A stretch of 64,000 nucleotides of DNA, from assembly GCA_017311185.1 (NCBI GenBank), contig JAESUZ010000756.1, positions 1,736,001-1,800,000 on the forward strand, in the 5' to 3' direction. The notes under the pieces were generated by a model, which saw nothing but the letters and a program-made list of their open reading frames with translations, made no database searches and was not told where the DNA came from. This stretch comes from Proteles cristata cristata. Taxonomy: Eukaryota > Chordata > Mammalia > Carnivora > Hyaenidae. Positions 32,434 to 44,406 of this stretch are shown here, piece by piece (within the stretch, counting starts at the first letter, position 1; each line of letters opens with the position of its first letter). The translations under genes and the position numbers were made by a program.

Positions 32434-32451
32434 AGGCATGTGCAAATTATT

Positions 32452-33300
32452 CAAACAAAACAAAATAAAGCAAAACAAAACCCTGGCTAAGGTCACATCT
32501 GAAGATTCTTTTAAAATATCTATTGTGAAGAATACTCCTGTATTTTAATGGGGTCAGCATATCCTAGTTAAACAAAATAACCCCAGAAATAGAAGAAAAA
32601 GAATAGAAATGAATGGATTGACTTGCCACTATGTTCTGGAGTCTGCATCCATCTCTGTCACTTAATCCCAATGGTGTCTGTCCCCTGGGGGCTTTCGGAG
32701 GCTTCTTCTGATCTGGGTCTTTGCAGGTGATGCTACCACAGGACGCTGAGCAGAGAGGGAGCCAGCCCACTTGTCTGTGAGCCATGCGGGGTCACGGGCT
32801 CCCCCACCAGTTCTGGTCTGTCAGTGGTTTCTGACATTTCAACTACACAGAAATCAGCATCTACACTTCTCGAGATTTCTCACCTAAATCCACCATGTCA
32901 AAGGTGGTATGCTCTTTTCCCTGAGGCCTTGGCCTCCGAAGAGATGGTAGGTAAGTAGCTCTTCCCTAAAGTAACACCTTCTCCAGTCTAGGAGGCCACA
33001 AGTCATTAGGAGTTGATAAGCTCATTAATTAACCAAGTCAGTGGAAACTGCTTATCACTCAGCAGCAGGGTACTGTGGCAGGTGACGGAGAGAAAACAAA
33101 TCTCAGAACAGGAGTAAATGTGGCCGCACGTGGGATGTTTGGGGTGTTAGCAACACCTGATTATAGGCCCTTAAGTGTGAGCACTGAAAATCTCTCCCAT
33201 GTCTGTGTTTGGGATACTTTTCTTTTTTTCTTTTTGGTGAACTGGCGAAAGGAGGTAAGGAAAGATGTCTCTGGTCTAAAGCCCCTGCCATATAGGTTTC
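32452..33300. other. Unclassified single-copy DNA
   Basis: About 850 bp, starting with an AAAAC-rich patch. No recognised element after that. Confidence 0.5.
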
Positions 33301-33311
33301 TAAGACACTTT

Positions 33312-33527
33312 TTAAAAAAATGTTTTATTTATTTCTGAGAGAGAGAGAGAGAGAGACAGCACGAGCAGGGGAGGGCCATAGAGAGGGAGATACAGAATCT
33401 GAAACAGGCTCCAGGCTCTGAGCTGCTGTCAGCACAGAGTCCGATGCGGGGCTTGATCCCACGAACCGTGAGATCATGACCTGAGCCGAAGTTGGACACT
33501 CAACCAACTGAGCCACCTGGGCGCCCC
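33312..33527 (-). mobile_element. CanSINE group B, stacked left member
   Basis: Full-length antisense copy. TAAGACACTT to the left and TAAAACACTT to the right (33528) are target copies. Confidence 0.95.
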
Positions 33528-33547
33528 TAAAACACTTTCTTTTAAAA

Positions 33548-33752
33548 AAGTTTTTTAAATTTATTCTTGAGAAAGAGACAGAGCGTGAGCAGGGGAGGGG
33601 CAGAGAGAGAGAGGGAGACACAGAGTCTGAAACAGGCTCCAGGCTCTGAGCTGTCAGCACAGAACCTGACGTGGGGCTTGAACTCACAAACTGTGAGATC
33701 ACGACCTGAGCCTAAATCAGACGCTTAACCGACTGAGCCACCCGGGCACGCC
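33548..33752 (-). mobile_element. CanSINE group B, stacked right member
   Basis: Antisense copy followed by AAATACTTTC (33753), a third version of the same target repeat. Confidence 0.94.
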
Positions 33753-33762
33753 CAAATACTTT

Positions 33763-36650
33763 CAAAAATAGGAAATGAAACTGAACGGCAGAGGAAAATT
33801 ATAAAAAGTCAAAAAACAGAAGGCAGCTGCTTAGAAACCAACTCCTGAGCAAGACTGCTCATTGAGTGCATCACATAGGAACAAGCTTCCTATGAATGCT
33901 TAAGATCTTCAAAGAGCTACTATATATGGAAGACACTGGCTCATTGTATACTTGGAGAGGTGTACTCCCAAATAAAGGGCGGCGGGGGTGGGGGCGAGCG
34001 ACATACACACCCTTTAGAAACACCGAGCAAAACCATACTTGAGACACAGTCTTTGTGTGGGGAGGCTTTTTAGTTGTTTCAACCATGCTTTGGAACAAAT
34101 TACATTGTGCATAAAGACACATTATACGCAGGGCAACTACTGAGCAGGGTCACTGAACGGTGCAGCATTAGAATGTGCAGGAAAGATCCGATGGCAAGGA
34201 CTCTGCAGGATGCGCCGGGGGGGGACATCTCAGATATTTATGGTGACTATTTTACTTATACTGCTTAGAGGACAATCCCTTCTTGTTTGTTCCTGAATCC
34301 TGGGTTTTGTCTTAACTTTTATATAACTTTAGGTTATTGTAGGAAAAAATGGAAACAGACAGGGGTCAGTAACTGCCAGAAAGGGGGTACAGCCCAGAGA
34401 CCATTCTTTACGATGAATTATGGGCTGGACAAATGGAAAAACATCTGCCCAAATACCTGACCTTTAAGAGCCAACTTTCCTTTGCCCTCTGGGCCTTTGG
34501 AAGCTTAATGGCCGCTGATATTCATTTGTGGGTGGACAAGACGAGCATCAACCCATTACTTTTTAGGTAAGTGATGTACGCTTCACTGGCCATGAAAAAG
34601 AGTTCTGTGTATAAAATGCACAGTGTTCTAGAAGCTATTTATTACAACTCTCCAACAGTCTGAAGATTTCACAACGGACGGGATTTTTCTGTGTGCGTGT
34701 GTGATTTCTTTCTCGTTATGTTTCTAAAAGCCCTGGTTGTATCCATGGTTTTCCAGAAAATCTGTCCGGTCACACCCCAATGTGAAGTTACCTCTAGAGA
34801 GCAGTTTTATCTAGAGTTGAAAACTCGCTGTCTGGTTTTCTAGATACATGTTTATTTTCAGTTCAAAGACAAAATAGAAAACTCCAGAGAGGTAAATGGT
34901 ACCTTTTAGTTCACACTCTTTTAATCCCTTGGTCCCCATAAAATAAACATTCTACAGTGTAAGCAGGGGGAAATAATGTAAACTCTGCAGAAACGGAAAA
35001 TAAATTAGTTTCTTTCAAACTTGGTGGAGGGCGTTTTGCTGGACACTATACTCTGTAGCAAACAGAATTCTTGAACGAAGAATACATCTTTGGCCTATTT
35101 CCCCATTTCTCCCACGTTGTGTAACAGGCATAATTCAAATTCACTTTCTTCTCCGACGGCAGCAAGAAGGCAAAGAGGAGTCTGTATTTCAGGAGCCTGG
35201 AAAACAAAACCATGTTTCAGTGGCTTAAGAACAGCTTTTCCCCCCCTGTGATGCCGAACTGTTAATATAGCTCTAATAAGCCAGAGTCCGAAAGAAAATC
35301 CACCCGCAGATCAAGAATTGTCTTCACAAGACAGGGCTGGGAATCGCCGTGTGGAATCGTTTTACTTCAGAGCAGCGGAGAATCCGGTTCCACACCGCTC
35401 CGTGACCCAGGCAGCCCGGTCGCTGCTGGCAGCGTGCTGAACCTCTCGAAAAGATTAGGCAGAAATTCTAAAATTCTGAATTTGGGCTCTACGGTCTCCA
35501 GGATCCTGCTGAGTGAGACCGCTCAGGATTTTAGATCAGGAATCCTGTCGCCTTGGATTTCAGTTTCTCTTTTATAGCAGGCACAGAAAGCAAGGTCTGA
35601 AAAATGCATTTAGGGTGAGAACAGAAGGGAGGAGACCTTCTTATTGATGTTAAAGCTTCGTCATTTTCTCTGAAAGAGTATCAGAGTCTTGGACACAGTT
35701 GGAACCTGCATCTTTTAGAAAGAGAAGTGATCAAACTCCATTTTAGAAAGGACAACCATACCAAACACCGAAGTTTCAGAAAGTATGTGTTCAGCGTTTG
35801 CAGAAGTGTAAATGCAAGCGTGTGGCCTTTAATCAGAATTTATACGTGGGAGAATTTATCTGCTGGGCCAGGAGTCCACACTGGGCCAGAACACAGGTGA
35901 GCGGGCCTCCCGCAGGTGAGTGAGGGGTCTGGGGCCAGAAACGATGCTTGCTTAGCCTCAGAACAGAAGACGGTGACGAAGACAGGGGACCCGGAATTCA
36001 GAATAGTCTCCTAGCACCTGATTCAAGTAGGGGAAGTAAACAGCAAACAGAAGCACCCTGCGCATAATAACCATTAACAAAAAGAAAACATTTTCGATGT
36101 TAGGAAGGGGGGTGTGCCTGGGGCGGACCTCACCCCTCCGTTCAGGCAGGTGGCCGGCCTCACGTCAGCGGCTCTGGTGATCCTAGACTCGAGGCTCGGT
36201 GACTCATGTGGAGGAATGGAGGGCAAGGGGGGTGAAGGTGGGCTTAGTGCACTGGAAAGAACCCAAGGAGGGCAAGTCTGGAAAGATCTTCCAAACCTGC
36301 AGTGGGTGGTGGAGGACCAGCTGATTAGCCACCTTTCCTTTGCATGCAGTGCTTTTGTGTTGAAAGGGGTGTGGAGTGTGTAGTCCATGTTAAAAAGCAA
36401 AACAAAACAAAACTCCACGTGTTGGCAGAAGTATACAAAGTCTGAATACAGATTTTATGAATTGGAAATGTAACAGCTACAGTGAGAATTTAAAAAAGGA
36501 ATCAGCTGTTTATTGTTAGCCAGTTATTCAGGGAAAAAGAAACTAATTTCAGAATTTTATGAAGACAGAATATATGAAATATTCTATCTTGGTATAGAAC
36601 TGATAAGAAATCAAAAGAGAACCCAAGAAAGTTTCTTTAAAAGGGAGTTA
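33763..36650. other. Longest stretch without recognised repeats
   Basis: About 2.9 kb with no SINE, LINE, LTR or microsatellite that I recognise, although SINEs elsewhere come about every kilobase. No clear exon. Candidate for a conserved non-coding element or simply unannotated old DNA. Confidence 0.55.
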
Positions 36651-36697
36651 AGAACTTCCCAATTTTTAAAAAAATTTTTAAAATGTTTATTTTATTT

Positions 36698-36918
36698 TAT
36701 TTTTTTAAAAATGTTTTTTATTTATTTCTAGGAGAGAGAGAGAGAGACAGTGTGAGCAGGGGAGGGTCAGAGAGAGAGGGAGTCACAGACTGAAACAGGC
36801 TCCAGGCTCTGAGCTGGCAGTCAGCACAGAGCCCGACGCGGGGCTCGAACCCACAAACCGCGAGATCAGACCTAAGCAAAAGTTGGACACTTAACCGACT
36901 AAGCCACCCAGGCGCCCC
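36698..36918 (-). mobile_element. CanSINE group A inside older SINE tail
   Basis: Full-length antisense copy ending CCACCCAGGCGCCCC. The outer target AGAACTTCCCAA (36651) and AGAACTTTCCAA (37129) encloses both this copy and the next SINE. AAAATGTTTATTT-like sequence occurs on both sides of this one. Confidence 0.95.
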
Positions 36919-37128
36919 AAATGTTTATTTATTTTTGAGAGAGACAGACAGAGAGACAGAGCATGAGTGGGGGAGGAACAGAGAGAGGGAGAGAGAGAAT
37001 CCAAAGCAGGCTCCAGGCTCTGAGCTGTCAGCACAGAGCCTGACGTGGGGTTCAAACCCACGGACTGTGAGATCATGACCTGAGCCAAAGTCGGACGCTT
37101 AACTAACTTAACACCACCCAGGAGCCCC
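36919..37128 (-). mobile_element. CanSINE group B, host of the nested copy
   Basis: Antisense copy whose tail received the group A element. The head carries a small disruption (ACTAACTTAACACCACCC). Confidence 0.94.
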
Positions 37129-37199
37129 AGAACTTTCCAACCATTAAGCTTCAAAATATTCCATTTTAGTTAGGGGAGATTTTAGTTATCACCACATTT

Positions 37200-37254
37200 T
37201 ATTTATTTTTATTTTTTACTTTTTTAAGAGAGAGAGGGTGCAAGTGAGCTAGAT

Positions 37255-37304
<50 letters not shown>

Positions 37305-37440
37305 TAGAGAGAGCAGACAGAAGTGGTGTTCACCCGAAGTGGGCCTCAAGCTCACCTGAGGAGAGCTCAAGTTCATGAGCTGTCAGATCATGACCTGAGT
37401 GGAAGTGAGATGCTAACTGCCTGAGCCACCCAGGTGCCCC
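37200..37440 (-). mobile_element. CanSINE with expanded (GA)n
   Basis: Diverged antisense copy. GA run at about 37258-37305. Head ends CTGAGCCACCCAGGTGCCCC. Confidence 0.9.
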
Positions 37441-37780
37441 TGTCACCTCCTCTTAGATATCAATGAGATGGTAACGATAACATCTTTAGATTCAGTCCCC
37501 TCCGTCTTATATTTAAGGGGCTTGGGCTTCCAATTGTGCACTCCAAGCATGGCTCGGGATGATGTACTCACTGACCTTGTCCTTGGGAGCATAATGGTCA
37601 TCAATAATTTCTGAGTTGCTTCTTGAAAAGATAGTTTCAAGACCGAAATGACAGAGCTTAGGTGCTCCCTAGGGAACCCTGAATCCCTGTGGTTTGCACA
37701 ACAGACCCTGACCACAGAGGGGCTGTAGGCAGTAACCATACTTGAAACTATTTTATGATTATTAAATATCATTGAGCATT

Positions 37781-38002
37781 TAAAAAAATTTTTTTTAATG
37801 TTTTATTTATTTCTGAGAGAGAGAAAGAGATAGCATGAGCAGGGGAGGGTCAGAGAGAGAGGGAGACACAGAATCTGAAGCAGGATCCAGCTCTGAGCTA
37901 GCTGTCAGCACAGAGCCCGATGCGAGGCTCGAACCCACGAACCGTGAGATCATGACCTGAGCTGAAGTTGGACACTTAACCGACTGAGCCACCCAGGTGC
38001 CC
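37781..38002 (-). mobile_element. CanSINE group B with TSD
   Basis: Full-length antisense copy. TATCATTGAGCAT (37767) and TATCATTGAACAT (38003) flank it with one difference. Confidence 0.95.
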
Positions 38003-38201
38003 TATCATTGAACATTGCTGCTCTAAAGGCAGCTTAGGGACGAAATGAGCTGGTATTATATTCTGTTTTGCATGTGCAGTCCCAAGAAAAAACTTTTTGG
38101 GTAAATAACTAACATTTATAGCAGGACTAGTGTCAGCCTGATGTTAGACTCCATACAGCCGCGCAACAGGACAAAGTAAGAGAGCGACCAAATTCTTCAG
38201 T

Positions 38202-38323
38202 GGGTTGGAGCCCGGGTCGGGCTCTGCGCTTATAGCAGAGAGCCTGCTTCGGACCCTGTCTCCCTTTCTCCGTCCCTCCCCTGCACCTTTCTCAAAAATA
38301 AATAAATGTAAAAAAAAAAAAAA
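38202..38323 (+). mobile_element. 5'-truncated CanSINE
   Basis: Starts near the B-box (GGTTGGAGCCCGGGTCGGGC), then CT body, AAATAAATAAATG and A tail. No TSD convincingly seen. Confidence 0.88.
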
Positions 38324-39637
38324 CCAACGCTGAAATCCAATTCATCTTCAAACAAAAGACTGAACAGTAATGCGGCAGGATCGGGGTTACTGGGGACAAA
38401 CAACTTATTTTAATGAATCACGCCCTTCTTCTAACAACAGGGGAGCCTTGGAAAGGAGCAAGAACTCAGACTCCGGTGACTTCTTGGCATCTCCGTTCAT
38501 ATTAAATCTCACACGATTCCCTGGGGGGGGAGGTGAGCAGGAGAGGAGAGGACGCGGAAGGAAAGAAACAGTCGTTAACAGAGTGCAATCTTCCGTGAGC
38601 TACGCGTCTACAGCACGGACAGCACAGAGCTGTCTGGAGTCTGACCGCTCCAGGAGCAGAGCGACCACCAGACGGTTCCTCTTCTGACGGTCAAGTCTGT
38701 CTACACGGACGGTCATCCAAATGTTAACATTTTTGTGTTTTGCACCTTTAATCCCCACAGACCTGCCTGTTGGGACAGGTGGTCCCTGACCGCGTATGTG
38801 TGGGGACATGGGAAACGGAGAGCCCGTGAGCGGGGTCACCACGCCGAGGAGTTCCCGAGAAGGAATGCTTGCTTTGTACAGTGCTCTCTCCTCCGATACT
38901 GGATCCATTTTCAATTGTGCAAGCAGCGTCAAGTGATGGCTTCTGAACCACTGCCCACTGAGCGGAGAACGGGATTGGGCAGTTCACACAGCAGAAAGGA
39001 GCCTTGGATAAGCGAGTGGGAAAACAACATTCAATGAGTTCAGCGAGAGATAGGCCTATTATACTCTGGCGAAAAAGAATCTGGACAGAGTCAGAGCTTT
39101 TAATACCCAAAGAATTATCTTTTGTTATACAGAAATCACCCGGTGATCCCAAAATTATAGGTCTGTTCAAATAACTGGTTATCATCTTCTAGAGCGGGCC
39201 ATGGTTCATGTACCCGTGTGACTGAGACGCAAAGGGCATCCCTTGGTTTGGGCACAGAGGGTGGGGGTGACACAGGGTAAGCAGGTCCCGGTGGAGTCTC
39301 GGCACGTGTGTTTCCTAGTGGGGCACCGCAAGCTCGCTGCCACTCTCCTGGGCCAGAGCTACGGCAGCACCCAGAGGTGGGGCCAGCACGACATGTGACG
39401 GGGTGGCAAAGTGACCCCTGTACCAGCTGTGGAAGGAGGGGCAGTGCCAGGCAGTGGAAAGATGCCTCCGCTGTCCTGGGGCTCAGGCCACCCCTCAGCT
39501 AACCTTGTGGGACAGCACCTGCCTCCAAGGGGTGGTGGGACCAGGCGAGGCGCTCAGCACGGTGCGTGGCTCACTGAGGTGATCGCCGCAGGCCAGCGTC
39601 CTGACCTCTAATGCTTGCTCAACCTTTAAAAAAGAAA
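38324..39637. other. Unclassified single-copy DNA
   Basis: About 1.3 kb, no recognised transposon. Several 60-145 codon ORFs overlap in different frames. Confidence 0.5.
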
Positions 39638-39643
39638 AAAATC

Positions 39644-39838
39644 TGGGGGCACTGGGGTGGCTCAGTCGCTTAAGCATCTGACTCTTGGTTTCGGCTCAGG
39701 TCATGATCTCAGTTTGTGAGCTCAAGCCCTGCGTCGGGCTCTGCGCTGGCAGTGAGGAGCCTGCTTGAGATTCTCTCTCCCCCTCTCTCTGTCCTTCCCC
39801 TGTGCTCTCTGTCTCAAAATAAATAAACTTAAAAAAAC
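39644..39838 (+). mobile_element. CanSINE group B
   Basis: Sense copy from GGGGGCACTGGGGTGGCTCA to AAATAAATAAACTTAAAAAA. ATCTGG occurs on both sides. Confidence 0.93.
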
Positions 39839-40618
39839 ATCTGGAGGAAAACCTGTTAGGGAACACAGACCTAAGGATTTAAGTGTACGTGACAGTAAAG
39901 TGAAGGACGTGTCCCTGGGCATTACCGGAGTCTTAACCTATAATTAAGGTATAATTGGGTTTTAATCACCTACTTGGGGAACAGAAGAAAACAGACCACA
40001 AGGTTGGAAAAACACTACCCGAGAGAGAGAAAAGGGTGATACACACTTGTTCTGGAGAAGAGTGACAAATGGCAGAAATGTAGCATAATGGGTTCTTGAC
40101 ATGAAAGGGGAGATTAGTCAGGACATGGGGTTAATTTTCAGTGCAAGAGGAATGATATTGTTATTTCCCCCCAAACTAGCTGGGAAACCCTAGACGTTCA
40201 CACGCGCGGGCACACACACACACAGTTATACCCAAAGACCAAAATGACACTATTACCAAGGCTTCTTTGTTAAAGTTGTCTCCCTTAGTTTATTTTGTGG
40301 GATTTTCTTCTTCAGAATAGACACAGATATGAATTGTAGTTGTGGTTCAAACTAAACATAGTCCCCACTCCTCAATGAAAAACACATATGAACAACTCCA
40401 TACACCACACAAGCCCCAAACCCAGCAATTCTGCACCTTGTATTAATGTAATTTCTTACTGGTGTGGTCACTTACCTTTCTTATCATAACCTCGGTCTTT
40501 AGTGCATTAGTAACAAAGACTCACAAAAAAGCTGAGAACAGTCTCCCCGTGTTGACGACTGGTAGTGAAACCAACAAAAATGAGAATCAGGTCAAGAGAG
40601 CTCGTCTGACAGGCCCAC
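39839..40618. other. Unclassified single-copy DNA
   Basis: About 780 bp. Short CA run near 40213. Nothing else recognised. Confidence 0.5.
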
Positions 40619-40835
40619 AGTCTGGGGGGCTCAGTGGGCTAAGCTTCCCACTCTTGATCTCGGCTCAGGTCATGATCTCACGGTTCATGGGCTTGAGCCC
40701 CATGTTGGGTTCTGCACTGACAGCACAGAGTCTGCTTGGGATTCTCTCTCTCTCTCCCTCCCTCTCTGCCCCTACCCTGCTCACACACTCTCTCTGCGGG
40801 TTAAGGTAAATAAATAGACATTAAGAAAAAAAAGG
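40619..40835 (+). mobile_element. CanSINE, diverged
   Basis: Sense copy with damaged head (CAGTCTGGGGGGCTCAGTGG). Body and tail are recognisable. Confidence 0.92.
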
Positions 40836-41301
40836 GAGGGACGCTGGGCTAAGGAACAAGAGCGAGTACGGAGACAGAACTGGGGGTGTTGGCAAAAGGA
40901 ATGTGTCCCGAGAATATGGTGAGGTTTGGTATATGGGACGGAGAAAAGCAGCTTCCCCAGCCTTTACAACTGGTGACTGGGAGTTTTCCCAGGAGCAGGG
41001 TGAGGAGAGGAGGGTGGGTCATTTCTCTCCAGGAAGGGAAGCCAGGACAGAAGCCAGCAGGTGTGACTGCATGGAGTAAGCATGAGTAAGACCAAGGGAC
41101 CCCCATGGTGGGCTGCCTATGGGGGCTCCAGGTCAAGCCCAGCCCTCTTAGACCGTGTGGTCCATGAGCTAGTGAGGGTCTCCTTTCTGTTGCCCTGAAC
41201 TTCCTCTGATGCACAGGGCCCTGTGCGTTAGACTAGTCTCACCTTCACGTGCCTCTCCCGTGGTCTAAGAGCCTAATTCTACTGTTGTGTCATAGTCAAG
41301 C
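40836..41301. other. Unclassified single-copy DNA
   Basis: About 465 bp, no recognised element. Confidence 0.5.
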
Positions 41302-41745
41302 GTTATGCATTGAACTGTCCCCAAAAAGATATGCTGAAGTCCTGACCCTCAGGACCAAAGACAGTGACCTTACTCGGAAATAAGGTCTTTGCAGATATAG
41401 TCCAGTGAAGGGAGGGTCAATAGGGTGGGCCCTGATTCTATGGGATTGGGGTCCCTACAAGGGCACCCCCTACGAACACAGGGACACACAGAGAGAATGC
41501 TACAGCCACGGAGGCAGGGATCGAAGTGATGTGGGTACAGCTGAGACACATTCAAGATGGCAGGCACCACCACAAGCTGGGAAGAGGCCAGGGAGGATTC
41601 TACCAGAGCCTCAGAGGGGACATGACTTGAATGACACCTTGACTTTGGATTTCTAGCCTCCGAAACTCAGTGAATAAATATTTGTTTTGAGCCATCCAGT
41701 TGGGATGCTCTGTTACGGCAGCTGTAGGGAATGAACACACCCGGA
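41302..41745 (+). mobile_element. MLT1-like LTR
   Basis: MaLR blocks in order: GCATTGAACTGTCCCCAAAA, AGTGACCTTACTCGGAAATA, AGGGTGGGCCCTGATTCTAT, CTTGACTTTGGATTTCTAGC, GTGAATAAATATTTGTTTTG, TCTGTTACGGCAGCTGTAGG. A nearly full-length solo LTR with no retroviral interior. Confidence 0.75.
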
Positions 41746-42628
41746 TCCCTCTATCACATAATTCGAACTCTGCACCAAGAGATATGTGGTAGGAAAGGCA
41801 GAGTCATAAAATGACTGAAGACACAGTAGTGCCTCTCATCTGTGCTTTCGCTCTCCGTGGGTTTAATTCTCCATAGTCAGTGTGGTTTGAAAGCAGATGA
41901 TCCTCCTGGCAGAGTGTCAGAAGGTCAACAGCAGCCTAAAGCTATGTCACGATGCCTACGTCAGTCCCTTCATCTCATCATGTAGCCATTTAATCATCTC
42001 ACATCAGCACATGAAGGGGGGCTGCAGTACAATAAGGTATTTAGAGAGAGGGAGAGAGAAAGACCACATTCACTGAACTCTGAGGACAGCATCTTGTTCT
42101 AAGTGTCCTACTTTATTAGTAGTTATTGTTGTTAATCTCTTACTGTGCCTAATTTGTAAATTAAACTTTGTCATGTGCATGTATATATATGAAGCAACAC
42201 AGCACACGCAAGTATTTAGGACTATCTGTGGTTTTAGGCGTATGCCATGAGGCAGTGGGGTCTGGGTGTCTTAGAAGGAATCCTCATGGATAGGGAGGGA
42301 CGGTGTATTCGTTTTAATTCTGGAGAAAGAATAATGAGTTTACAGGGCTCCTTTTTTAAATGGCAAGAGATGCCTTAAACAATCCTAAATTCCAGAGGCA
42401 ACATGGTTTGACTTTCACTGGACTGGAGCCCATCTACCTGCGTATCCACATCAAGGAGTAAGCCAAGTCACGGGCTCTTTTTAGGCAAGAATTCGTAGTA
42501 ACCAAGTCAGGAAATTACTGATCAGACCACGTTTTATAGTAAATATTAGAAAAACAAGACAAAATAACACTAAAAGATATCTGCGGCAAGCAAGAAAGAA
42601 AGACACGGCAGAAAGCACAGGAACCTAC
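41746..42628. other. Unclassified DNA beside candidate exon
   Basis: About 880 bp, AT-rich with no recognised repeat. Confidence 0.5.
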
Positions 42629-42749
42629 CTGCACTGGGTTGTCTGGAAGTCTGGCTCGTTTAGAACAAGCCTTTAACTTGCTCTGTTTCTGTGTCAAGAT
42701 CTATATCGTAGAAGCAGGGCCGGGTCGGCAGTCCTGGCATGGTGCTCAT
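42629..42749 (-). other. Candidate 121-bp exon with 29-codon ORF
   Basis: On the minus strand, GTTTTCTCTTCTAG forms a strong pyrimidine-rich acceptor ending at 42750. A CAG|GTAGGT donor begins at 42628. An ATG sits on the first exon base (42749-42747) and opens a 29-codon frame ending in TAA at 42662-42660. The peptide contains PCFYDIDLDTETEQ, an acidic, non-repetitive stretch. All three frames across the 121 bp contain a stop, so it cannot be an ordinary internal coding exon. It could be a 5' non-coding exon with an upstream ORF, a poison exon, part of a long non-coding RNA, or chance. I do not recognise the gene. Confidence 0.35.
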
Positions 42750-43199
42750 CTAGAAGAGAAAACGCAGTATTATACGTTAGCAAACGCCACAAAATGATCG
42801 CTCTGAATGGTGTACATCTAATGACATAAATTAACTACATAATTCAATTCAGCCTCCTATATTAGGTCACCTGTATCTCTTTAAATTCGCCATCTGCTAT
42901 TTCATTCTCGGGTTAGGAAATGAAATAGAAAAGGCAGATGTCAGCTTCCTGAAAATGGAGACCATTTACCTCCCTCCATGGCCCCACAGCACATCGCAGC
43001 TCCAAGATTTTCAAACCGCATCTTAAAAGTTAGGCCCCTTTGGCTGAAGGGGCCGGTGGGAGTGGGTGAAGGGAACAATGGCCTCCTGCTTTTCCAAGAC
43101 ACATTTTTGTACAATCAACAACTCTCGGAGGGCAGTGTGCAAATGCCTCATCTCCAGACGGCAGTTAGTCTGGCCTGCCGTCGGAACACCACCGGACGC
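42750..43199. other. Unclassified single-copy DNA
   Basis: About 450 bp with no recognised repeat. Confidence 0.5.
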
Positions 43200-43415
43200 T
43201 GGTGGCTGGCCGGCTGTGCACTAGACACCATGCCCAAGTTTACTCTTCTTTGTCCTCCCAGCGACCCCGTGAGGTAGGTACTTTTATTATTTCCATGCTA
43301 CAAGGAAGGAAACCGAGGTTTACAGAGGTGAGTGAGCCACCTGCACAAGGTCACACAGGTAATAAATGGCAAGATGGGAAACTGGGCTTCATGCCTAGAA
43401 CCTCAAGTTACTAAT
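43200..43415 (-). mobile_element. MIR SINE
   Basis: GCGACCCCGTGAGGTAGGTA, TTTTATTATTTCCATGCTAC, GAAACCGAGGTTTACAGAGG and CACAAGGTCACACAGGTAAT match MIR in reverse complement. Confidence 0.85.
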
Positions 43416-43437
43416 TTAACAACCACCACCCCTGCCG

Positions 43438-43640
43438 AGGTGCTCTGCGGTGGGTTACGGGTTGTATGCGGATGATTTAATTAAACCCCCTCAGCGTAGG
43501 TACTATTTTCAGCCTCAATGTATTGATGGGACAAAGGACACCGAGGCACAAGCCATGTGCTCAAGGACATGGACACGGACAAGCCAGTTAGTGGTGGAGA
43601 CTGGATGGAAACCTGGCCCGTGTTCCTTGCTGCTTGGCTG
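43438..43640 (-). mobile_element. Second MIR SINE, same orientation
   Basis: GCGTAGGTACTATTTTCAGC, GGGACAAAGGACACCGAGGC and CAGTTAGTGGTGGAGACTGG match MIR. Lies 22 bp from the previous MIR. Confidence 0.75.
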
Positions 43641-44044
43641 GGGCGTGTCCAGATCTGTCGGTCAGAGTGTGCCTGGGTGCACTTGCACCAGGAGCCCTTG
43701 GTATCCTGGGGGAAACGGCTCTGATTCCCCCCAGTGACTCACACACTAAAACATGGTCAGGGACTTAGATGGTGAGGCTCCTTATCGATTTTAGTGTTTC
43801 CTGCTGGGCTTTATTACTCTACTTTTCATAAAAAGGATGCTCATAAAGCAATAGTGGGTGCGATCATCTGGAGCAGAGGCACCTGGGACCATGGGTTTGT
43901 TTCCGAGGACTAAGTGCTGTGTCTTGCAAAACTCTTGCGTGCTCTGGCCGGAGAACATTCTAGTGAGATGAGGTGGGACACGGCTCGCACTACACCCAGG
44001 GTTCGCCCACTTCTCCCTGCTGCTCACGCTGGGGTAGGTGGACC
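43641..44044. other. Unclassified single-copy DNA
   Basis: About 400 bp with nothing recognised. Confidence 0.5.
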
Positions 44045-44160
44045 GCTAGTGTGGGCATCACTGCGAGCTTGTTTGAAATCTGAAATCTCAACCCACTTCA
44101 GGCCAGCCGAATCAGAGTCTGCAACTTTACCAACTCCCAGGGGATTCGTGTGCACATCAC
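44045..44160 (-). mobile_element. MER5-like hAT remnant
   Basis: GCATCACTGCGAGCTTGTTT, GAAATCTGAAATCTCAACCC, CCGAATCAGAGTCTGCAACT and CAGGGGATTCGTGTGCACAT match MER5 in reverse complement. Confidence 0.78.
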
Positions 44161-44406
44161 CATTTGTGAAGGGCCAGCTTGGACAGCGTGGCTGAGGAGG
44201 CCTCCTGCAGCACTGGGAAGGGAGCTCCGAGGTGGGAGAGGTGAGGAGGAAGGGGACAGGAAAGTCCGATTCGCCCACGGGCCTCCCTAGCCACCTGCTC
44301 TCCGGGCGGCCGAATGCGCCAACACGAATGCGTTGTGGGGTGGCTCGCTCCGTCTTGCCAACCGCACAGGACTGCACTTTAGGTGTATCGTGGGCTAAGA
44401 AGGCTT

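Noticed and set aside
38370..39185. ORFs of 100-145 codons and scattered CpGs as a possible CpG island or exon
   Set aside because: CpG density is patchy, frames conflict, and nothing resembles a known protein.
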